64,000 nucleotides of DNA, taken from Homalodisca vitripennis (lineage: Eukaryota > Arthropoda > Insecta > Hemiptera > Cicadellidae). Below the pieces are notes generated by a model. It searched no databases. It saw only the letters and a program-made list of their open reading frames with translations, and was not told where the DNA came from. The stretch lies in the NCBI RefSeq assembly GCF_021130785.1, contig NC_060215.1, positions 116,646,501 through 116,710,500 of the forward strand, in the 5' to 3' direction. The translations under genes and the position numbers were made by a program. The first letter of the stretch is position 1; every line of letters begins with the position of its first letter. This document shows positions 48,546 through 60,641 of this stretch, in pieces.

Positions 48546-50018
48546 AATTATAAAATTTTAGGTCAAATTGGTGCAAACCGTAAGACCAGCATTGAGCAAT
48601 TAAAGTTAATAGAACGTACAACATATAAATGATGAAAACTTTCTTTGTGACAGTTTTAATATAAAAACTATTATCTGAATTTTTACAAATGGCAGCACCA
48701 AGTTGGAGCTAAAGTGACAATGGCAATAACAGTGGTTTGAATTTGAATACCGATTTTCCTTTTACATGGTAAAAATGAAAATAATTCTAATGATTTTAAT
48801 TTTAAAATACTAGCCATTTTTACAAAACAAGGAATTTTACTCTAACTAGTATACCACTTTTGCTGAAATCAGAAATTTTGGTTTTCCCACAGCCTTTTCA
48901 TCTGTAACAAATATAAAATCAATATTAAACTAATTTCAAGACAATTTGTGTACTCAATTCACTACTTACAGCATCTTATTTTTAAGCAGTTAAATGTCAG
49001 AAGGAGTTTCTAAGTCAGAGATAAGTTAAACACCTTCAGAAATATTCTGTCCTGAAAATCTTACAACATCCAAGTTAAAATAAGAGTAAATAATTATTCA
49101 AATGTTCCAGCTTGTTAAAATTTGTGTATACTTGTACTTTAAAAGCAGAAAAAGGAAAATGTATCGAAAGCATTACTTACATAAATACTTATAACAATTC
49201 AGGACACATTCTCCATATACTTCTCATGTAAAGTATATATTTATCTTTAAAACTTAATTTTTTAGATTTTAAATATTTTGTTTGTAGTTGAATTCTCCAA
49301 GAATTATTGGGTTAAAATTAGATTACTCCTATATCAGAATCAAACAATACCATGCAATGACTGAACTGACAGGTTATGGTTTAGAAGAAATCGTGCTAGA
49401 TTTGAAATCCCAGTTCCCATTTCCTAGAACAATCTTTTTCCCAATTATTTTATCATGAAATATATCTAAACCCATAAGTATTGTATTGGAGTTTATGATG
49501 AACTTTATTCGTAAGAAATGTTAAGTCAGTGAACCAGCTTTATGTTTAAATAAGTCCATAAGATTAGTATTGTAAATTACTACATTACTGAGACACTAAA
49601 GAATTGGAGTTCTTTTAATTACTTAGGAAGCATTTTAAGTTTTTTTTTGTCCATTGGAAGAAAATTTGGACAAATCTTTGAACTTCAATTTCAATTTCGA
49701 TTCAACTAAATCAATTTTTTCATAGCTTCAAGAATAGAAGAATATTTAAAAGGATGAATTTAAGCTGTCTACTTCCAAAACCCTACGGGAAAAACCACTG
49801 TAAGGACCAATCTCTTATTCTCCATCTTTTGTCACCTTGGCACCATCCAGAAATGAATTCCGCTGAGGACTTAATCTACAATCATCCAAAATTTCTGTGC
49901 TTCAGAAATCCAATATATTAGGAAGAGCTTTTGGCTGGGAAGTTAGCTGAGTTTTGGTTTGTGTGAGTTGGTGAAAGTGCTAGATGGAAATTAGAGGTAA
50001 TTTGGGATAAAATCTTAC

Positions 50019-51088
50019 TTAACCCTTTCAGGGCCAGGACCAAATATGAGATGTTGCAAAATTTTTTCACATATAATATCCGCTTGTGACTAGTCAAAAG
50101 TGCCAGGTTAAAATTGGCGATTTTGCAGTCTCTTAGATTAAAATGTGTAACTTTTCATAAAAATTAGAGAATGAGCTAAAAGTTGCACCAAATTTCTCGT
50201 ATAGATAGATACTATCAATAAAAAAATATATAGATGTAGTTTTAAGTAATTTAAAATTTTAAAAAAAAATTATGTTTTAATAGATTACATAAAAAAAATT
50301 TATTTTTTTAGTAAATAACTAAAGAAGGAAAAATAATTTTACCATGGGAAGCTATTTTATTATATTGTACATTTATAAAGGAACAACCATACAAAATTTT
50401 GTGTTATTTCTCTCATAAATAAATTTTTTATGACACATTTTGTATCAATACGCATAATTGTACTTCGCAACAGTGATAAAGCAACTGACTCTTACACTGC
50501 AAGAAACTTAAAATAAATATTTACGTTATGGATGTACCGGTAAACAGATGATTGTAGGATCCATAAACAGTTTCAATACAGTTAAAAACACTATTTACCA
50601 AGAAATATTTACACAATTTTATTTGAAATTTATTTACACTTTTTCTATTTACAAATATGCTACTTACAATTTCACTCCCGTGAGATCGCAAATTGTCAGT
50701 CATTGTAAGTACTACACACAATAGCTAAGCACGTAACTACTAATACTACTAATATTTACAACCACAAAATAAAATAATGAAGAAGAATCTAGCATACAAT
50801 AGTACGATTACACTAAAGCATAAAGAATTAACAACAATAGAACGAGCAGCTGACAATGTCACGTGACAATTATTACGAAATAAAAATGCATAGACCAAAA
50901 TAAAAATGATATTCATATTATGATCTACAAATATACCAGGGAATAAAAATCATAAAACTTTAATCATTTGACGTCGTATTTATTTAAGAAAACGACGAAT
51001 ATCAAGGTGACTATATATTGCCGCCTGGCACTTTTCAGACGCGATCTATGGCGGCAATATATTGCCGCCTGCCCCGGAAAGGGTTTAA
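50019..51088. mobile_element. piggyBac-like MITE with TTAA ends
   Basis: The left end is TTAA then CCCTTTCAGGGCCAGG (50019-50038). The right end, inverted, is TTAA then ACCCTTTCCGGGGCAGG (51088-51068). Both ends sit on TTAA, the piggyBac target site, and CCCTTT termini are usual for that superfamily. Beside the right end is a palindrome built from ATATTGCCGCC and GGCGGCAATATATTGCCGCC (about 51,017-51,070). The 1.07-kb interior is AT-rich with no transposase. It lies between exon 5 and the possible terminal exon of the DRAM-like gene. Confidence 0.6.
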
Positions 51089-51921
51089 ACACATTTTGTT
51101 AACACCATTTATCTTTATATTGTACCAGTATATACCCTTTACTTTGTTTGATGAGATTCTCAAACTTGGAGTCTATAAATAACACCACAAATAGACTGAA
51201 TATGATTTCACTCCTTCTTTAAAAAAGTGTGTATCCTTAAAAATTAATCTAAGTAAAATATTCCCATAATACCATGTCATTATGAAAGAAAGAGGTAGTC
51301 ATGTTGATGCCAAATTAGATTTCCTGAAATATCTTTAATTTTACTTTGACTTCTGTTCTTGATGTTGAAGCAAATGTGTTCAAAGACATTGCTGAGATTT
51401 TGTTGATAACAGAGTTAGTTACCTACCTTAGCTCTCCACACTTGCAAGGATTTATGAAAGGTATTTGACTATCACAAACTAGACATTATTTTTAGATATA
51501 GCTGATCCTCAGTTGAGCAATGAAACCAGATTGATGATATCTATTGTAATTTCAAAAGTGTCTCTTTTTGAGGATTGGATAAAGTTCCTGGCTAAAATTA
51601 TATCACTTCTAAATAAGTTTTAGATTGTTATTTGGTGGATTTTTATGCTAATAATTATGTCATAGTTCAGAAATGCGTCAAGTTTTGAATTTGAGACTCA
51701 AATTCTTTTTGTTAATGAACAAAATTAAATATAATACAAACTGCAAAATTGTTTATGCTCATATTAAGAACTATGCAATATTATAATAGCCAGAGATGCC
51801 GATAAGAAGGACTTGGGTTTTATGTGCATCACATGGTTTATGAAGCATAAAACAGGACTTCAAACTTACGTCTGTCTCTGAGAAAATAAAACACATAGTT
51901 TCTCATCATCACTCTTAGTAA
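51089..51921. other. AT-rich stretch 3' of DRAM-like exon 5
   Basis: 3'UTR or intron depending on which gene end is used. No clear AATAAA was noticed close to the exon-5 stop. Confidence 0.3.
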
Positions 51922-51927
51922 TCATAC

Positions 51928-52094
51928 CTTCAAAGTCGGTTCTTCCAGTCGAATCTTTCGGAAGTCAGGGTAGTACGTAAGGACAGTGAGAGCGAGGACT
52001 AACATGAGAGTCCATTCCATGATTGCATAGGCAAGGTGCCAGCCCCATCCTGCCTGTGAGGGCTCCCAGTCTAACATGTCCTTGATGTCATTAC
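51928..52094 (-). CDS. DRAM-like gene, exon 5
   Basis: A 167-nt exon. The acceptor ATATTTAAG precedes GT (52094), completing a Gly codon started in exon 4. It encodes NDIKDMLDWEPSQAGWGWHL, then a hydrophobic segment AYAIMEWTLMLVLALTVLTY (TM6, residues about 208-230) and YPDFRKIRLEEPTLK. The Glu-Trp in the membrane segment is at the position of the conserved E-W of the Frag1/DRAM/Sfk1 family, whose members are six-TM proteins of lysosomal or plasma membranes. It ends AAG before GTATGA. This is either a phase-0 donor or, if unspliced, codons Val and a stop (51924-51922), giving a 245-residue protein. Family DRAMs are about 240-270 residues, so both ends fit. Confidence 0.8.
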
Positions 52095-54722
52095 CTTAAA
52101 TATTTCATTTGACAAATTAACTTGTAGAGTGAAATTGTAGTAAGAAAGGTTATCTGCTATTCCAACTAAAATAACTGAAAGAAGGCATGGAATTTATGGT
52201 AAAAGCAATCAACTATTAGCTATTATTATCTATTGGACACCCAGAGGCAGAAGTTCTGTTACTATTTTGCTTTGTTTTAAACTCTCTACCTTATTTTAAT
52301 CTTGCACTGAAACATTTCCTACATTATTCTCTTTGAAAATTCTCACACTGACTAATGAACTTAAAAAAACATTTAACCCGTTCTATACTAACAATCTCAT
52401 CTGCACATATTAGTGTAAATGTCTGAGCAGGTGATTATTACCCACAAAAAACTCATGAACAAAAACTGTTGGACTATCTGCTGCCCACGTTTTAGGCACA
52501 ATTTAGAAATTTTTATGGAAACAAACTTTCCATTACATAGATGTTGACACTTAATTACATCTTTCTGCCCATATCAATATATTAAATAAATAACTTCATC
52601 CAGGTATGCTTTGAGTATACTAGTTACAATAACATATTTGGAAGTTGGTATAGCTGTGTAATATATATGCCCATGTGTACTCAATGTTGAGTTATGGAAT
52701 TACTTTGTGCTTTTAATTGCTCAGATGTGCAAAAACTCTTTATTAGTCAAAAATTAATTATTAGAATAGGTTATTACAATTCAAGAACAACATGTAAAGC
52801 ATTATTTAAAAATTTAACATCCTTACTTTGCCATGCCATGATTGAAATGCTTAAATTATAACAAAAAAATCCTGATCAATTTGAAAAAAATAAAAATTTA
52901 ATCATAGATATCATACAAAAAATTGTAATTTTTTCAATATCCGGCACATAAACTAAAATTATTTGAAACTAGTCCTCTTTATCTAGGTTTGAAATTGTAT
53001 AATATTCCACAGTCCTATAAAAAAACTTCCCTCGTCTAAATTTAGTAAAAAATTAAAAGAATTGCTTATTAAAAAAAAAAACATATTATAATGTAAATGA
53101 ATTCTTTGAATACAGTGTATGATGAAAACGAGTAATAAAAGTATATCTTTAATAAAAATGTTTAAATGGTTTTAAGTCTTAGATTTATTTTAAGTTTTAT
53201 AACGTTTATTATATCAATGAAATATGTATAAAAAGTAATGTTTTAGAATAAGCTTTCGTTATATAGTTTTAATCATTGACTATGTACCTGTTTTTTTATT
53301 ACATTGTGATAACAGAAAACGTATTGTACAACAAATATTTGTCTATTGTTTATGTATCTTGAATTATTCTAATTTTATTAATAACTCATGTTGATACTGT
53401 TATGGTTTGTTAAAATCTAGTTGTTTTTTACACAAACAGAAAAATATATAGAGCTAATTTATTTTGAATGTAGGATATTAATTTACTTAATCACAGCATT
53501 AAATGGACAGAAAGTTATTATATTTTATATTATATCATCAGTAAAATGGAGCTTATTTTTTTAATAACTGTTTTTTCAAAACAATATTTAGTTTTAAATA
53601 AAGTTACAAAACATTTATCCTACACTACTTTCGAGATTTAAACCTTTATTATTATTTAACTAAAGTATTTACTGAAACTCTACTTTAATTCACTGTTATT
53701 TTTGGATAAGGTGTTAATGTGATATGTTCTAAAGACAGTTTTGTTAAAATTATTGAGTTAACTTAGTAATAGAATCTGTTATGAATATTTGACGAAACTA
53801 CAAATTGACCTTCTTGCTCACAGTCATTTAATACCTGTGCCATCATAAAAATGTTAAAACAAAAATTTTAAATGTTTGACGGTTCCAAAAGTATTTTTGT
53901 TAATACTGGTGGACTCCTGCTTAAAATCCTGGTAGACTATAATTATTTATATGCAACTCCAAACACTAAGAAAGTAAATAAACCGTTACTGATGTATTGA
54001 CACTTTCTTAATGGCACATATTACTTTATTGCACCTAGCCATTTTATACAAATTCTCAATAAACCACAAACCATAAACCAATAAGATATGTTGTTTACTG
54101 GTCTTTAAATGAGAAAAGTAAATAATCGAAGAAAGGAATGTGTTATATTTATAAATAAAGCAATGTGCTTTTCCTACTGTTTGCAGCTGTTATAAAATTA
54201 ATTTGTCTTAATTTACAATTATGATACAAAAGAATTCACTATTATTAATGCCACAAAAATTGATGCCCACAACACATGTAAGGAAAGGAATGCCATTCAA
54301 CTGTTATACTTTTTAAGACAAGCACTCCTGTTTGTAATTAAAAAAAAAAAAACAACTAATATTTTAATTCATTTAGTAGGGTAGTGTGTCAACAAAATCA
54401 GTTTCTTTTTTCAGTAAATGCAGTAGACATTGTGTCCTTATAAGGTATATAACATGATAATAAAGAGGAATTTCATTCAAATATGGTGCAAAATGTATAA
54501 CTAGTTAAGAATATGTTTACACCTGGGGATGTATGTCTATAACCAAACTTATTCAATAAACGTGAATTCTTTTTATTTAAAGAATATTACAAACATTCTA
54601 AGAGATTGTTGTTCAAATTAATAAGCATCAAGGGCAAAATCAGGTAATCTGGTTAAAAAAAAAAACATTTATTGTTCTACCTACAGGAAACACAACTTTA
54701 ATTTATAATACTCAAGACTAAC
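52095..54722 (-). other. DRAM-like gene intron 4
   Basis: Phase-1 intron from GTTAGT (54722) to ATATTTAAG (52095). It holds a plus-strand LINE 3' fragment (52.8-53.1 kb); otherwise it is AT-rich with A-runs. Confidence 0.75.
52835..53115 (+). pseudogene. LINE ORF2 C-terminus and 3' end fragment
   Basis: The plus strand reads SPLYLGLKLYNIPQSYKK (about 52,975-53,030), then after stops KIKRIAY and TYYNVNEFFEY (about 53,083-53,115). This resembles the extreme C-terminus of CR1/Jockey-type LINE polyproteins (GxKLYNxLP...FKxxLKxLL...FYSxxEF). No RT motifs remain, so it is a 5'-truncated copy, the usual product of LINE insertion. Confidence 0.5.
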
Positions 54723-54861
54723 CTGTGAATAGTTTGGTGGCCATGTAGTCACAAACGTTGCAGCCAATGTTGAGGGCTAGCATGAGGAGGCTGAGTATCG
54801 CTCGCAACACAAATATGAACAGAGAGTTCATCTCTGGCGCCATCCAGAATGAGAAAACCGT
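54723..54861 (-). CDS. DRAM-like gene, exon 4
   Basis: A 139-nt exon. The acceptor CGTATGAAG precedes ACG (54861, phase 0) and the donor ACAG precedes GTTAGT (phase 1). It encodes residues 143-188: TVFSFWMAPEMNSLFIFVLR, then AILSLLMLALNIGCNVCDYM and ATKLFT. Residues 156-176 form TM5. The Arg in the middle (V-L-R) corresponds to the V-R-L of family members. It joins exon 3 as FVFQ|TVFS and exon 5 as LFTG|NDIK. Confidence 0.82.
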
Positions 54862-56451
54862 CTTCATACGTGAAAAGGATAACAAAATTGAAAAATTCAG
54901 TATTTGAGCATAACATAAAATATATTATCATTTTCAGACTGGTTTCTTTTAGTTGCTTCAAATCAGGATCTACAGAACTTGAATTAACCAAACCTCAACA
55001 GCACAGTATGTTTACTTTGAACTTGCTCCAAGCTTACTTGCCTAAAACTGATAAGCTTGCAACAGGCTTAGGAAACCAAACTGCAAACTTTGTATAAACT
55101 CATTTTAAAGACCGAAGGTGGCAGTTATGTAGTTTGTTCTGAATTCTAAAGACAATGTCAAGAATAACCTTGGTTTCATTAAACTTGTTCCAAGCTTGGA
55201 CCTTCAATGCATAGAATAAGTCAGTTACTCAAAATTTTTATGAGCTTATAATGCTAGATCTAAAACATGCATGAGAAATGGAAGCAGACTAATTTTAAGC
55301 ATGTTCCAAGAATAGGTCTTTGAGCTAGTGCACAACTAATTTAACATATTTGCTTAAGATGTTACCATACTGATAATTAAATTCTAACTCACCAGTAGCA
55401 ATTCTTAACATTTTCCAATTTCATTATATGGCATGAACAGTAAATTAACTTATTGTAAAATACATGTAAAATTTATTAACTTTGTAAAGCCATGAAAGTG
55501 AAGGCTCATTGTGAAATCAAGTTTTAAAATATTACAGCTGTATTCTAACCAACTCTATGAATCTTGATTAACTTTAAATATTTGATTCTATCATGTTCTT
55601 TACTAAAGTAACTGTCTAGGTAGAGATATAGACTTTTGCTGTCAACATTAGTATTCATAGATTGACTTTGATTGTCATAGATTGTTAATTATGATTACTT
55701 CTTTCCTATAAACCTACATACAAGAAATATTAGATTGTATGGAAGGCTACTTTTGGATATAGATTAGGCTTAGGATAGAACATGCAGTACTAATTGTTTA
55801 GGTAGCAAGATATGTCTATCTACCCTACTGAACATGTATAAAAATAACACAATATGAATTTGTACACACATCTCAATTATCAAATACATAAATAGCAAAT
55901 GTTGCCTGTATCATCAGCTGGACTTGTCAAAAAACTTTCCTTGCAGACACTTGAGATGCAAGTCTCAAATCACATTCACTTAAATTGCCAACTGGACTTT
56001 TCATAGAATTTTCCTTCCAGAGACTAGACATGACAGTCTCACATTATATCCTCTCGACCTAATTCATCAACTGGACTTTTCAAAGGACTTACCTTGCAGA
56101 GCTTACAGATGCAAGTCTCAAATTACATCCACTTAAATTGCCAACTGGATTTGTCATAGAATGTTCCTTCCAGAGACTAAAGATTGCCATCTTTACATTA
56201 CATCCTATCAACCAACTAGACTTTTCTCTCAGAAGCCAGGGATGCCAGTCCTTGTTATCAAAAGTAAGGATGAATTTTTTAGTAATGAACTGTAGCTTCC
56301 CTTTAAAAATGTTGAGATTATTAATTGATGTAATTCTTTAATTACGTTTAAAGTATCTGATTACAGACAGTTTTAGCTAATTGGTTCATATTTTTAAAAC
56401 TTGTTATGTTTAACATTCCCTTTAAAATTATAGCCACTGTTGTTGACAAAC
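54862..56451 (-). other. DRAM-like gene intron 3
   Basis: Phase-0 intron from GTTTGT (56451) to CGTATGAAG (54862). It contains the dimeric tandem repeat at 55.9-56.26 kb. Weak TGTTCCAAGC-type recurrences occur at 55.0-55.3 kb. Confidence 0.75.
55915..56258. repeat. 74-80 bp tandem repeat with alternating subtypes
   Basis: Five units begin AACTGGACTTKTCA-like, near 55,917, 55,990, 56,069, 56,143 and 56,216. Odd units share TTGCAGA...GATGCAAGTCTCAAAT (GATGCAAG at 55955 and 56108, 153 bp apart). Even units share TTCCTTCCAGAGACTA. The array is therefore a duplicated dimer. It lies about 190 bp downstream of exon 3, within the intron. Confidence 0.8.
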
Positions 56452-56678
56452 CTGGAAGACAAAATAGATATTGGCACAGTAAAAGCAGCACTGCGCACCG
56501 AAGTAGTGTACTCGGATGTTGTTTGTAATTTGCCAGTTGGCCACGAGGAACAAGCCTACCCCGGAGATGAAGCCGACGACGGTGGCCAGCAGGTTAGTCC
56601 AACTGCTAGGTCCCAGGTCCGGGCGGCACAGCGAGAACTCTCGGACTTGGGCGTAACGGATGTAACCAGCAAACAGCA
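56452..56678 (-). CDS. DRAM-like gene, exon 3
   Basis: A 227-nt exon. The acceptor GTTTTTCTAG precedes TG (56678), completing a Leu codon, and the donor CAG precedes GTTTGT (phase 0). It encodes residues 67-142. A GYIRY motif follows the end of TM2, then REFSLCRPDLGPSSW, then TM3 (TNLLATVVGFISGVGLFLV). ANWQITNNIRVHYFGAQCCF and YCANIYFVFQ (TM4) follow. N-x-Q-x-T-N-x-x-x-V-H-x-x-G-A is the most diagnostic Frag1/DRAM/Sfk1 signature and is intact here. It is the strongest evidence for the family. Confidence 0.87.
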
Positions 56679-58963
56679 CTAGAAAAACAAAGAGTTAGTC
56701 TTGGTCAGTGGTATATCTAGACTCAAACCAAACATCATGTAATCTCCAGAAGAAAGGTTCACTAATGGCTGGTTTATACCTTCTAGTTGAACCTACACTG
56801 GTTATAGCCCATGTGTCACTTATATCCGACCAACCCTATGAATATTCAGTAGCACCACATCATTAATTGCAATTGACAGGATATCAGGGTAAAATATGAA
56901 TCTATAACAGAGTAACCTCCTATTCTTCTAAGGTGACTTGCCTGAGATATAGTGTGCCCCAAATCTCTTCTTATGGGATCTCAGTAGGAGGTGGCTCCTA
57001 TCCTCAACCTTAACCATCCAGAATATCCTGTCATCCCGGAATCAAGCGCAAAAGTCCTTTTTGTTCTAAGTAAAAAAATCTCGTAATTCGTTGGCCTTCA
57101 ATAAAATTATTTCCCGAATAAAGTGACTTTGTCTTTTTGTAATATAACATTATCTATTAGATACAGGTTGCTTACAAATTTGAACCATATCTGTAAGAAA
57201 TGGTTAAATGGATATTATTATTGAATGTATGCACTACAAGAAAACACTAAAACATTATTTACTATATTTTCCAATTTTGTTATGTTTTCTATTGGTACAA
57301 CTGAGATTTGCTTTTGAGTACTAAGTTTGCCTTATTACTGATATAATCTTTGTAATGTAATTTATTATCTTCATTCTCTTACTCTCAAACTTCTTCAGTG
57401 TTAGATATAATTTTATTCCAGTTACGAACTGTTTTGGTATTTACCACTATTATATTAATATTCTTGATCAAGACTATTAATTTTTTTAAGAATTGTTCAT
57501 GACTAAGTACCTGAATTTATATTGTTCGCTTAAATATCCAACTGATTTTTATAATTTAGACTGAAATAATTAGATAAGTCTCTGCATGTATACTATAATG
57601 CCTTGAATAAAAATATATTCTATTCTAAGCTATTGCTTGATCAATACTCATTAGCTTTTAATCCGTATGAAATATAATTACTTACGTTTTATAAATAATT
57701 TATATACACTTGTTTCCCATAGTTAAGTATCTGAACTGCTTTTATAATTTCCGGTAACTCGTAAGAGGCCAATGAGCGTTTAGAATAACAGTGTTTAACA
57801 ACCCATGTCAGTAAGGCTGCTACTGGCTCTAGTTAGATGATGAAACAGTTGAGTTATTGCTGCTGTCAGAGTGTGCCCTCCAGTTATGGATATGGGTTAC
57901 ACTTGTTATTCTACTGGGCACTGTGTCCTTGGCAGGTCAAAAGGTCATGTTTTGTATGCATCCTCAGCCCTTGAAAAACTCTTGATATTATCTTCTGTCT
58001 GATTTCCATTTTTGGAATAAAACTAAAATGGTCATAACACCACTTCCTTTGTAGGTTTTCTCTTGTTTTTAAGTTTTATTACGCTGTTTCAACAAAGTCA
58101 CAAGAATCATAGCCAAGCTCTTGTTACTTGAAGTTACTACACAAAATACAAGAGTGGTTTAACTATAGTGGTTTATTTTTAATTGATTACATTTTACATA
58201 ATTACTTTTTTATCTAACATATTTTATGCCATATATACGTTTATTTTTCATACTAAAAATAGCATATTTATACTAAAAGAATTCAGATTGCATTTTTTTC
58301 TATAGAAACCCTCAAGATATTTGTGAATGTTGAATTTAGCTCTAGTTCACCTTCGTCCCAACATATTTATTTTCAAGTGATGTTGAAAAGAATATAATTT
58401 TGAGACTAATAAAATAATTACAGGTGATCTTAGTAGTATCCACATTTGTACTTGTTCGTTCATTCAAAAGGTAATACATTCAAGAAGAACAATTCTTGTA
58501 TGACTTTCAACAATTTTTGTTCAGATAAGTTATTCAATATTTGTATAAAATTTCAAGATGGCAACAATCAAGAACCTTTAAAATGATATGATCACATAAT
58601 ATTTCAGCTATAATGCTTAATAAACATACTGGTTTCTTTTCAATTAGTACCAAATAATAGTCTGTTAGATCTATTAGTGAGATATGGCTTCGCCTCACAA
58701 CCAAGGGGACCACAGAAAAACTCCACCTAAAACTTTAAGAGTAGGTGACATATCTATGCAGACAAAAACACCAATACAGTCACTGAATCTAAATTTTAAT
58801 GATATTTTTAATTACTATTATGTGTCTTTTGCTTTATCCATAATAATATACCATTCATGTTTGTGCCAGTGTCTAAACCAACAGACACAACCGCCAGATA
58901 AATAATGACTTGCCAGGATATACACTGTATTATTTAAATACTTATACATAAAGGTGTATGCTA

Positions 58964-59014
<51 letters not shown>

Positions 59015-59291
59015 TGTAATAAACCATAATCTTAATTTTTGGTTACTCTTGGAACAGATCTCATATTATATGTCACATACACAAGTATTGTTTCCTACAT
59101 AGCTATTATCTACTTATCTTCAGAACTTGAGATATTTCATATTTTCACATTGGTTAAAAAAAAATCAATAAAATAGCTGGAGAATGATAAAGTCGACTTG
59201 CACTTTGGGCCACAGCACTAAAAATGTTCTAACCTGACAGTTTGGAGTCGGTTGGTTAGCGTTGCAACTATAAATCTAGTAAAACACTTAC
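56679..59291 (-). other. DRAM-like gene intron 2
   Basis: Phase-1 intron from GTAAGT (59291) to GTTTTTCTAG (56679). It contains a TA microsatellite near 58.97 kb. A segment at about 57,575-57,630 ending AATAAAAATATATTCTATTC resembles a LINE 3' end. Confidence 0.75.
58968..59012. repeat. (TA)n microsatellite
   Basis: About 22 TA dinucleotides in intron 2 of the DRAM-like gene. Confidence 0.95.
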
Positions 59292-59413
59292 GGAGGAATG
59301 TGGCGATATTGACAAAGAGGCCAAACCAGCAGCTCTCTGGTGGTAATGCTCCTGTGGCACTGATGGATGGCAACCATGGGTACACATGTCCAGCAGTCAC
59401 TGACAGAACGTAT
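59292..59413 (-). CDS. DRAM-like gene, exon 2
   Basis: A 122-nt exon. The acceptor GCATTTTCCAG precedes A (59413), completing Thr26, and the donor CTCC precedes GTAAGT (phase 1). It encodes YVLSVTAGHVYPWLPSISAT, then GALPPESCWFGLFVNIATFL (residues 27-66). P-W-L-P-S-I-S-A-T-G-x-x-P-P-E-S matches the conserved extracellular or luminal P-x-L-P-Y-I-S-D-T-G-x-x-P-E-S loop of DRAM proteins; Ala replaces the usual Asp. TM2 begins at Trp55. Confidence 0.87.
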
Positions 59414-60564
59414 CTGGAAAATGCGTGGACCGGCTCAATAAAAAATGGTACAATCCATTATGGCCAGTATTACTTTCTCTTCCAGGGGAATGCTATTTTT
59501 AAATCTTTAAAAATAGATTTAAGAATAATGAGTTTGAACTTTGTTAAATGTATATTTTTTTAGCTGTCAGTAATTTTTGCTAGTGTTTAGTTTACCTTTT
59601 CAATAATAAAAAATATGTAGTATACAATGGTATTTTATTGGTCTATATTATCATATTCCCTTCAAAGTTCGATTATAGATACACTCTTCCCTTCATCCAT
59701 AAAATCTTTCATTTTGGGAAGCTTCAGGCTCAAATGTGAATAAGGTGCTACTAATAAATGCATTCTATATTTAAAATAGTCTTTTAAAATATTTAAAATA
59801 ATGATAAAATTCTCTTAGAGCAAATAACATACAAGAAGTCATTCACACACAAGAATAGTTTTAACAAGTTAGTATGATAAATACGGTTATCATTTCTTGA
59901 GTTTAAATTAACACAAGAGTAATAACTCTATTGAAAAAGAAAGGAGCTTATTGTACTTAAAATCGTATTTAGTAAAACAATCATCACTTTGATTTGTATC
60001 AAATGATTACAATATAAATAGTATTATAATTTTTTTATAGAAAGCATAGAACAGTATTTTATTTTACTTTACCATAGTGCAATAAGTTCTCTGATCATTT
60101 AAAACACAAGTATGGAACTATATCCAGTGCCAAATAAAGAGAATGCTCAGCTGAAGGCTATTGAGCCAACAAAGAGGAGAAAGAAGCAAATAACGTACAA
60201 GAAGTAATTCACATAAAAGAATAGTTTAACAAGTTAGTATGATAAATACGGTTATCATTTCTTGAGATTAAAATTAACACAAGAGTAATAACTCTATTGA
60301 AAAAGAAAGAAGCTTATTGTACTTAAAATCGTATTTAGTAAAACAATTAACACTTTCATTTGTATCAAAATGATTACAATATAAATAGTATTATAATTTT
60401 ATCATAGTAAGCATAAAACAGTATTTTATTTTACTTTACCATAATCCAATAAGTTCTCTGATCATTTAAAACACAAGTATGGAACTATATCCTGTGCCAA
60501 ATAAAGAGAACGCTCAGCTGAAGGCTATCAAGCCAACCAAAGAGGAGAAGAATGGTCTACTTAC
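59414..60564 (-). other. DRAM-like gene intron 1
   Basis: Phase-2 intron from GTAAGT (60564) to GCATTTTCCAG (59414). More than half of it is the 366-bp tandem duplication listed separately. Confidence 0.75.
59821..60552. repeat. 366-bp tandem duplication beside exon 1
   Basis: Copy 1 starts CAAATAACATACAAGAAGT at 59821 and copy 2 starts CAAATAACGTACAAGAAGT at 60187, a 366-bp period. Both contain ACGGTTATCATTTCTTGAG and TTCTCTGATCATTTAAAACA and end GAGGAGAA. Identity is very high, with a few substitutions and single-base indels. The second copy ends about 12 bp from the exon-1 donor. Confidence 0.9.
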
Positions 60565-60641
60565 GTTATGATGAAAGAGATTGGTAGCCAGAGAGCAATG
60601 ACGATAGGAAGCCAATATACTGGCATGTGCGATATACCCAT
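60565..60641 (-). CDS. DRAM-like gene, exon 1 (start)
   Basis: A 77-nt coding part. The ATG is at 60641-60639, first after an in-frame TGA (about 51 nt upstream), in GCCATGG context. It encodes MGISHMPVYWLPIVIALWLP and ISFII plus AC of Thr26; the donor AC precedes GTAAGT (phase 2). The segment is TM1. Together with exons 2-5 it gives 244 residues and six membrane spans, the size and topology of DRAM proteins, which in vertebrates act in autophagy at lysosomes. Which paralogue this is, and its function in this animal, cannot be read from the sequence. Confidence 0.8.

Noticed and set aside
54849..55097. 82-codon plus-strand frame
   Set aside because: Overlaps DRAM-like exon 4 in antisense and runs into intron; no homology.
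59252..59563. 103-codon plus-strand frame
   Set aside because: Antisense to DRAM-like exon 2, which is supported by its conserved loop and splice sites.
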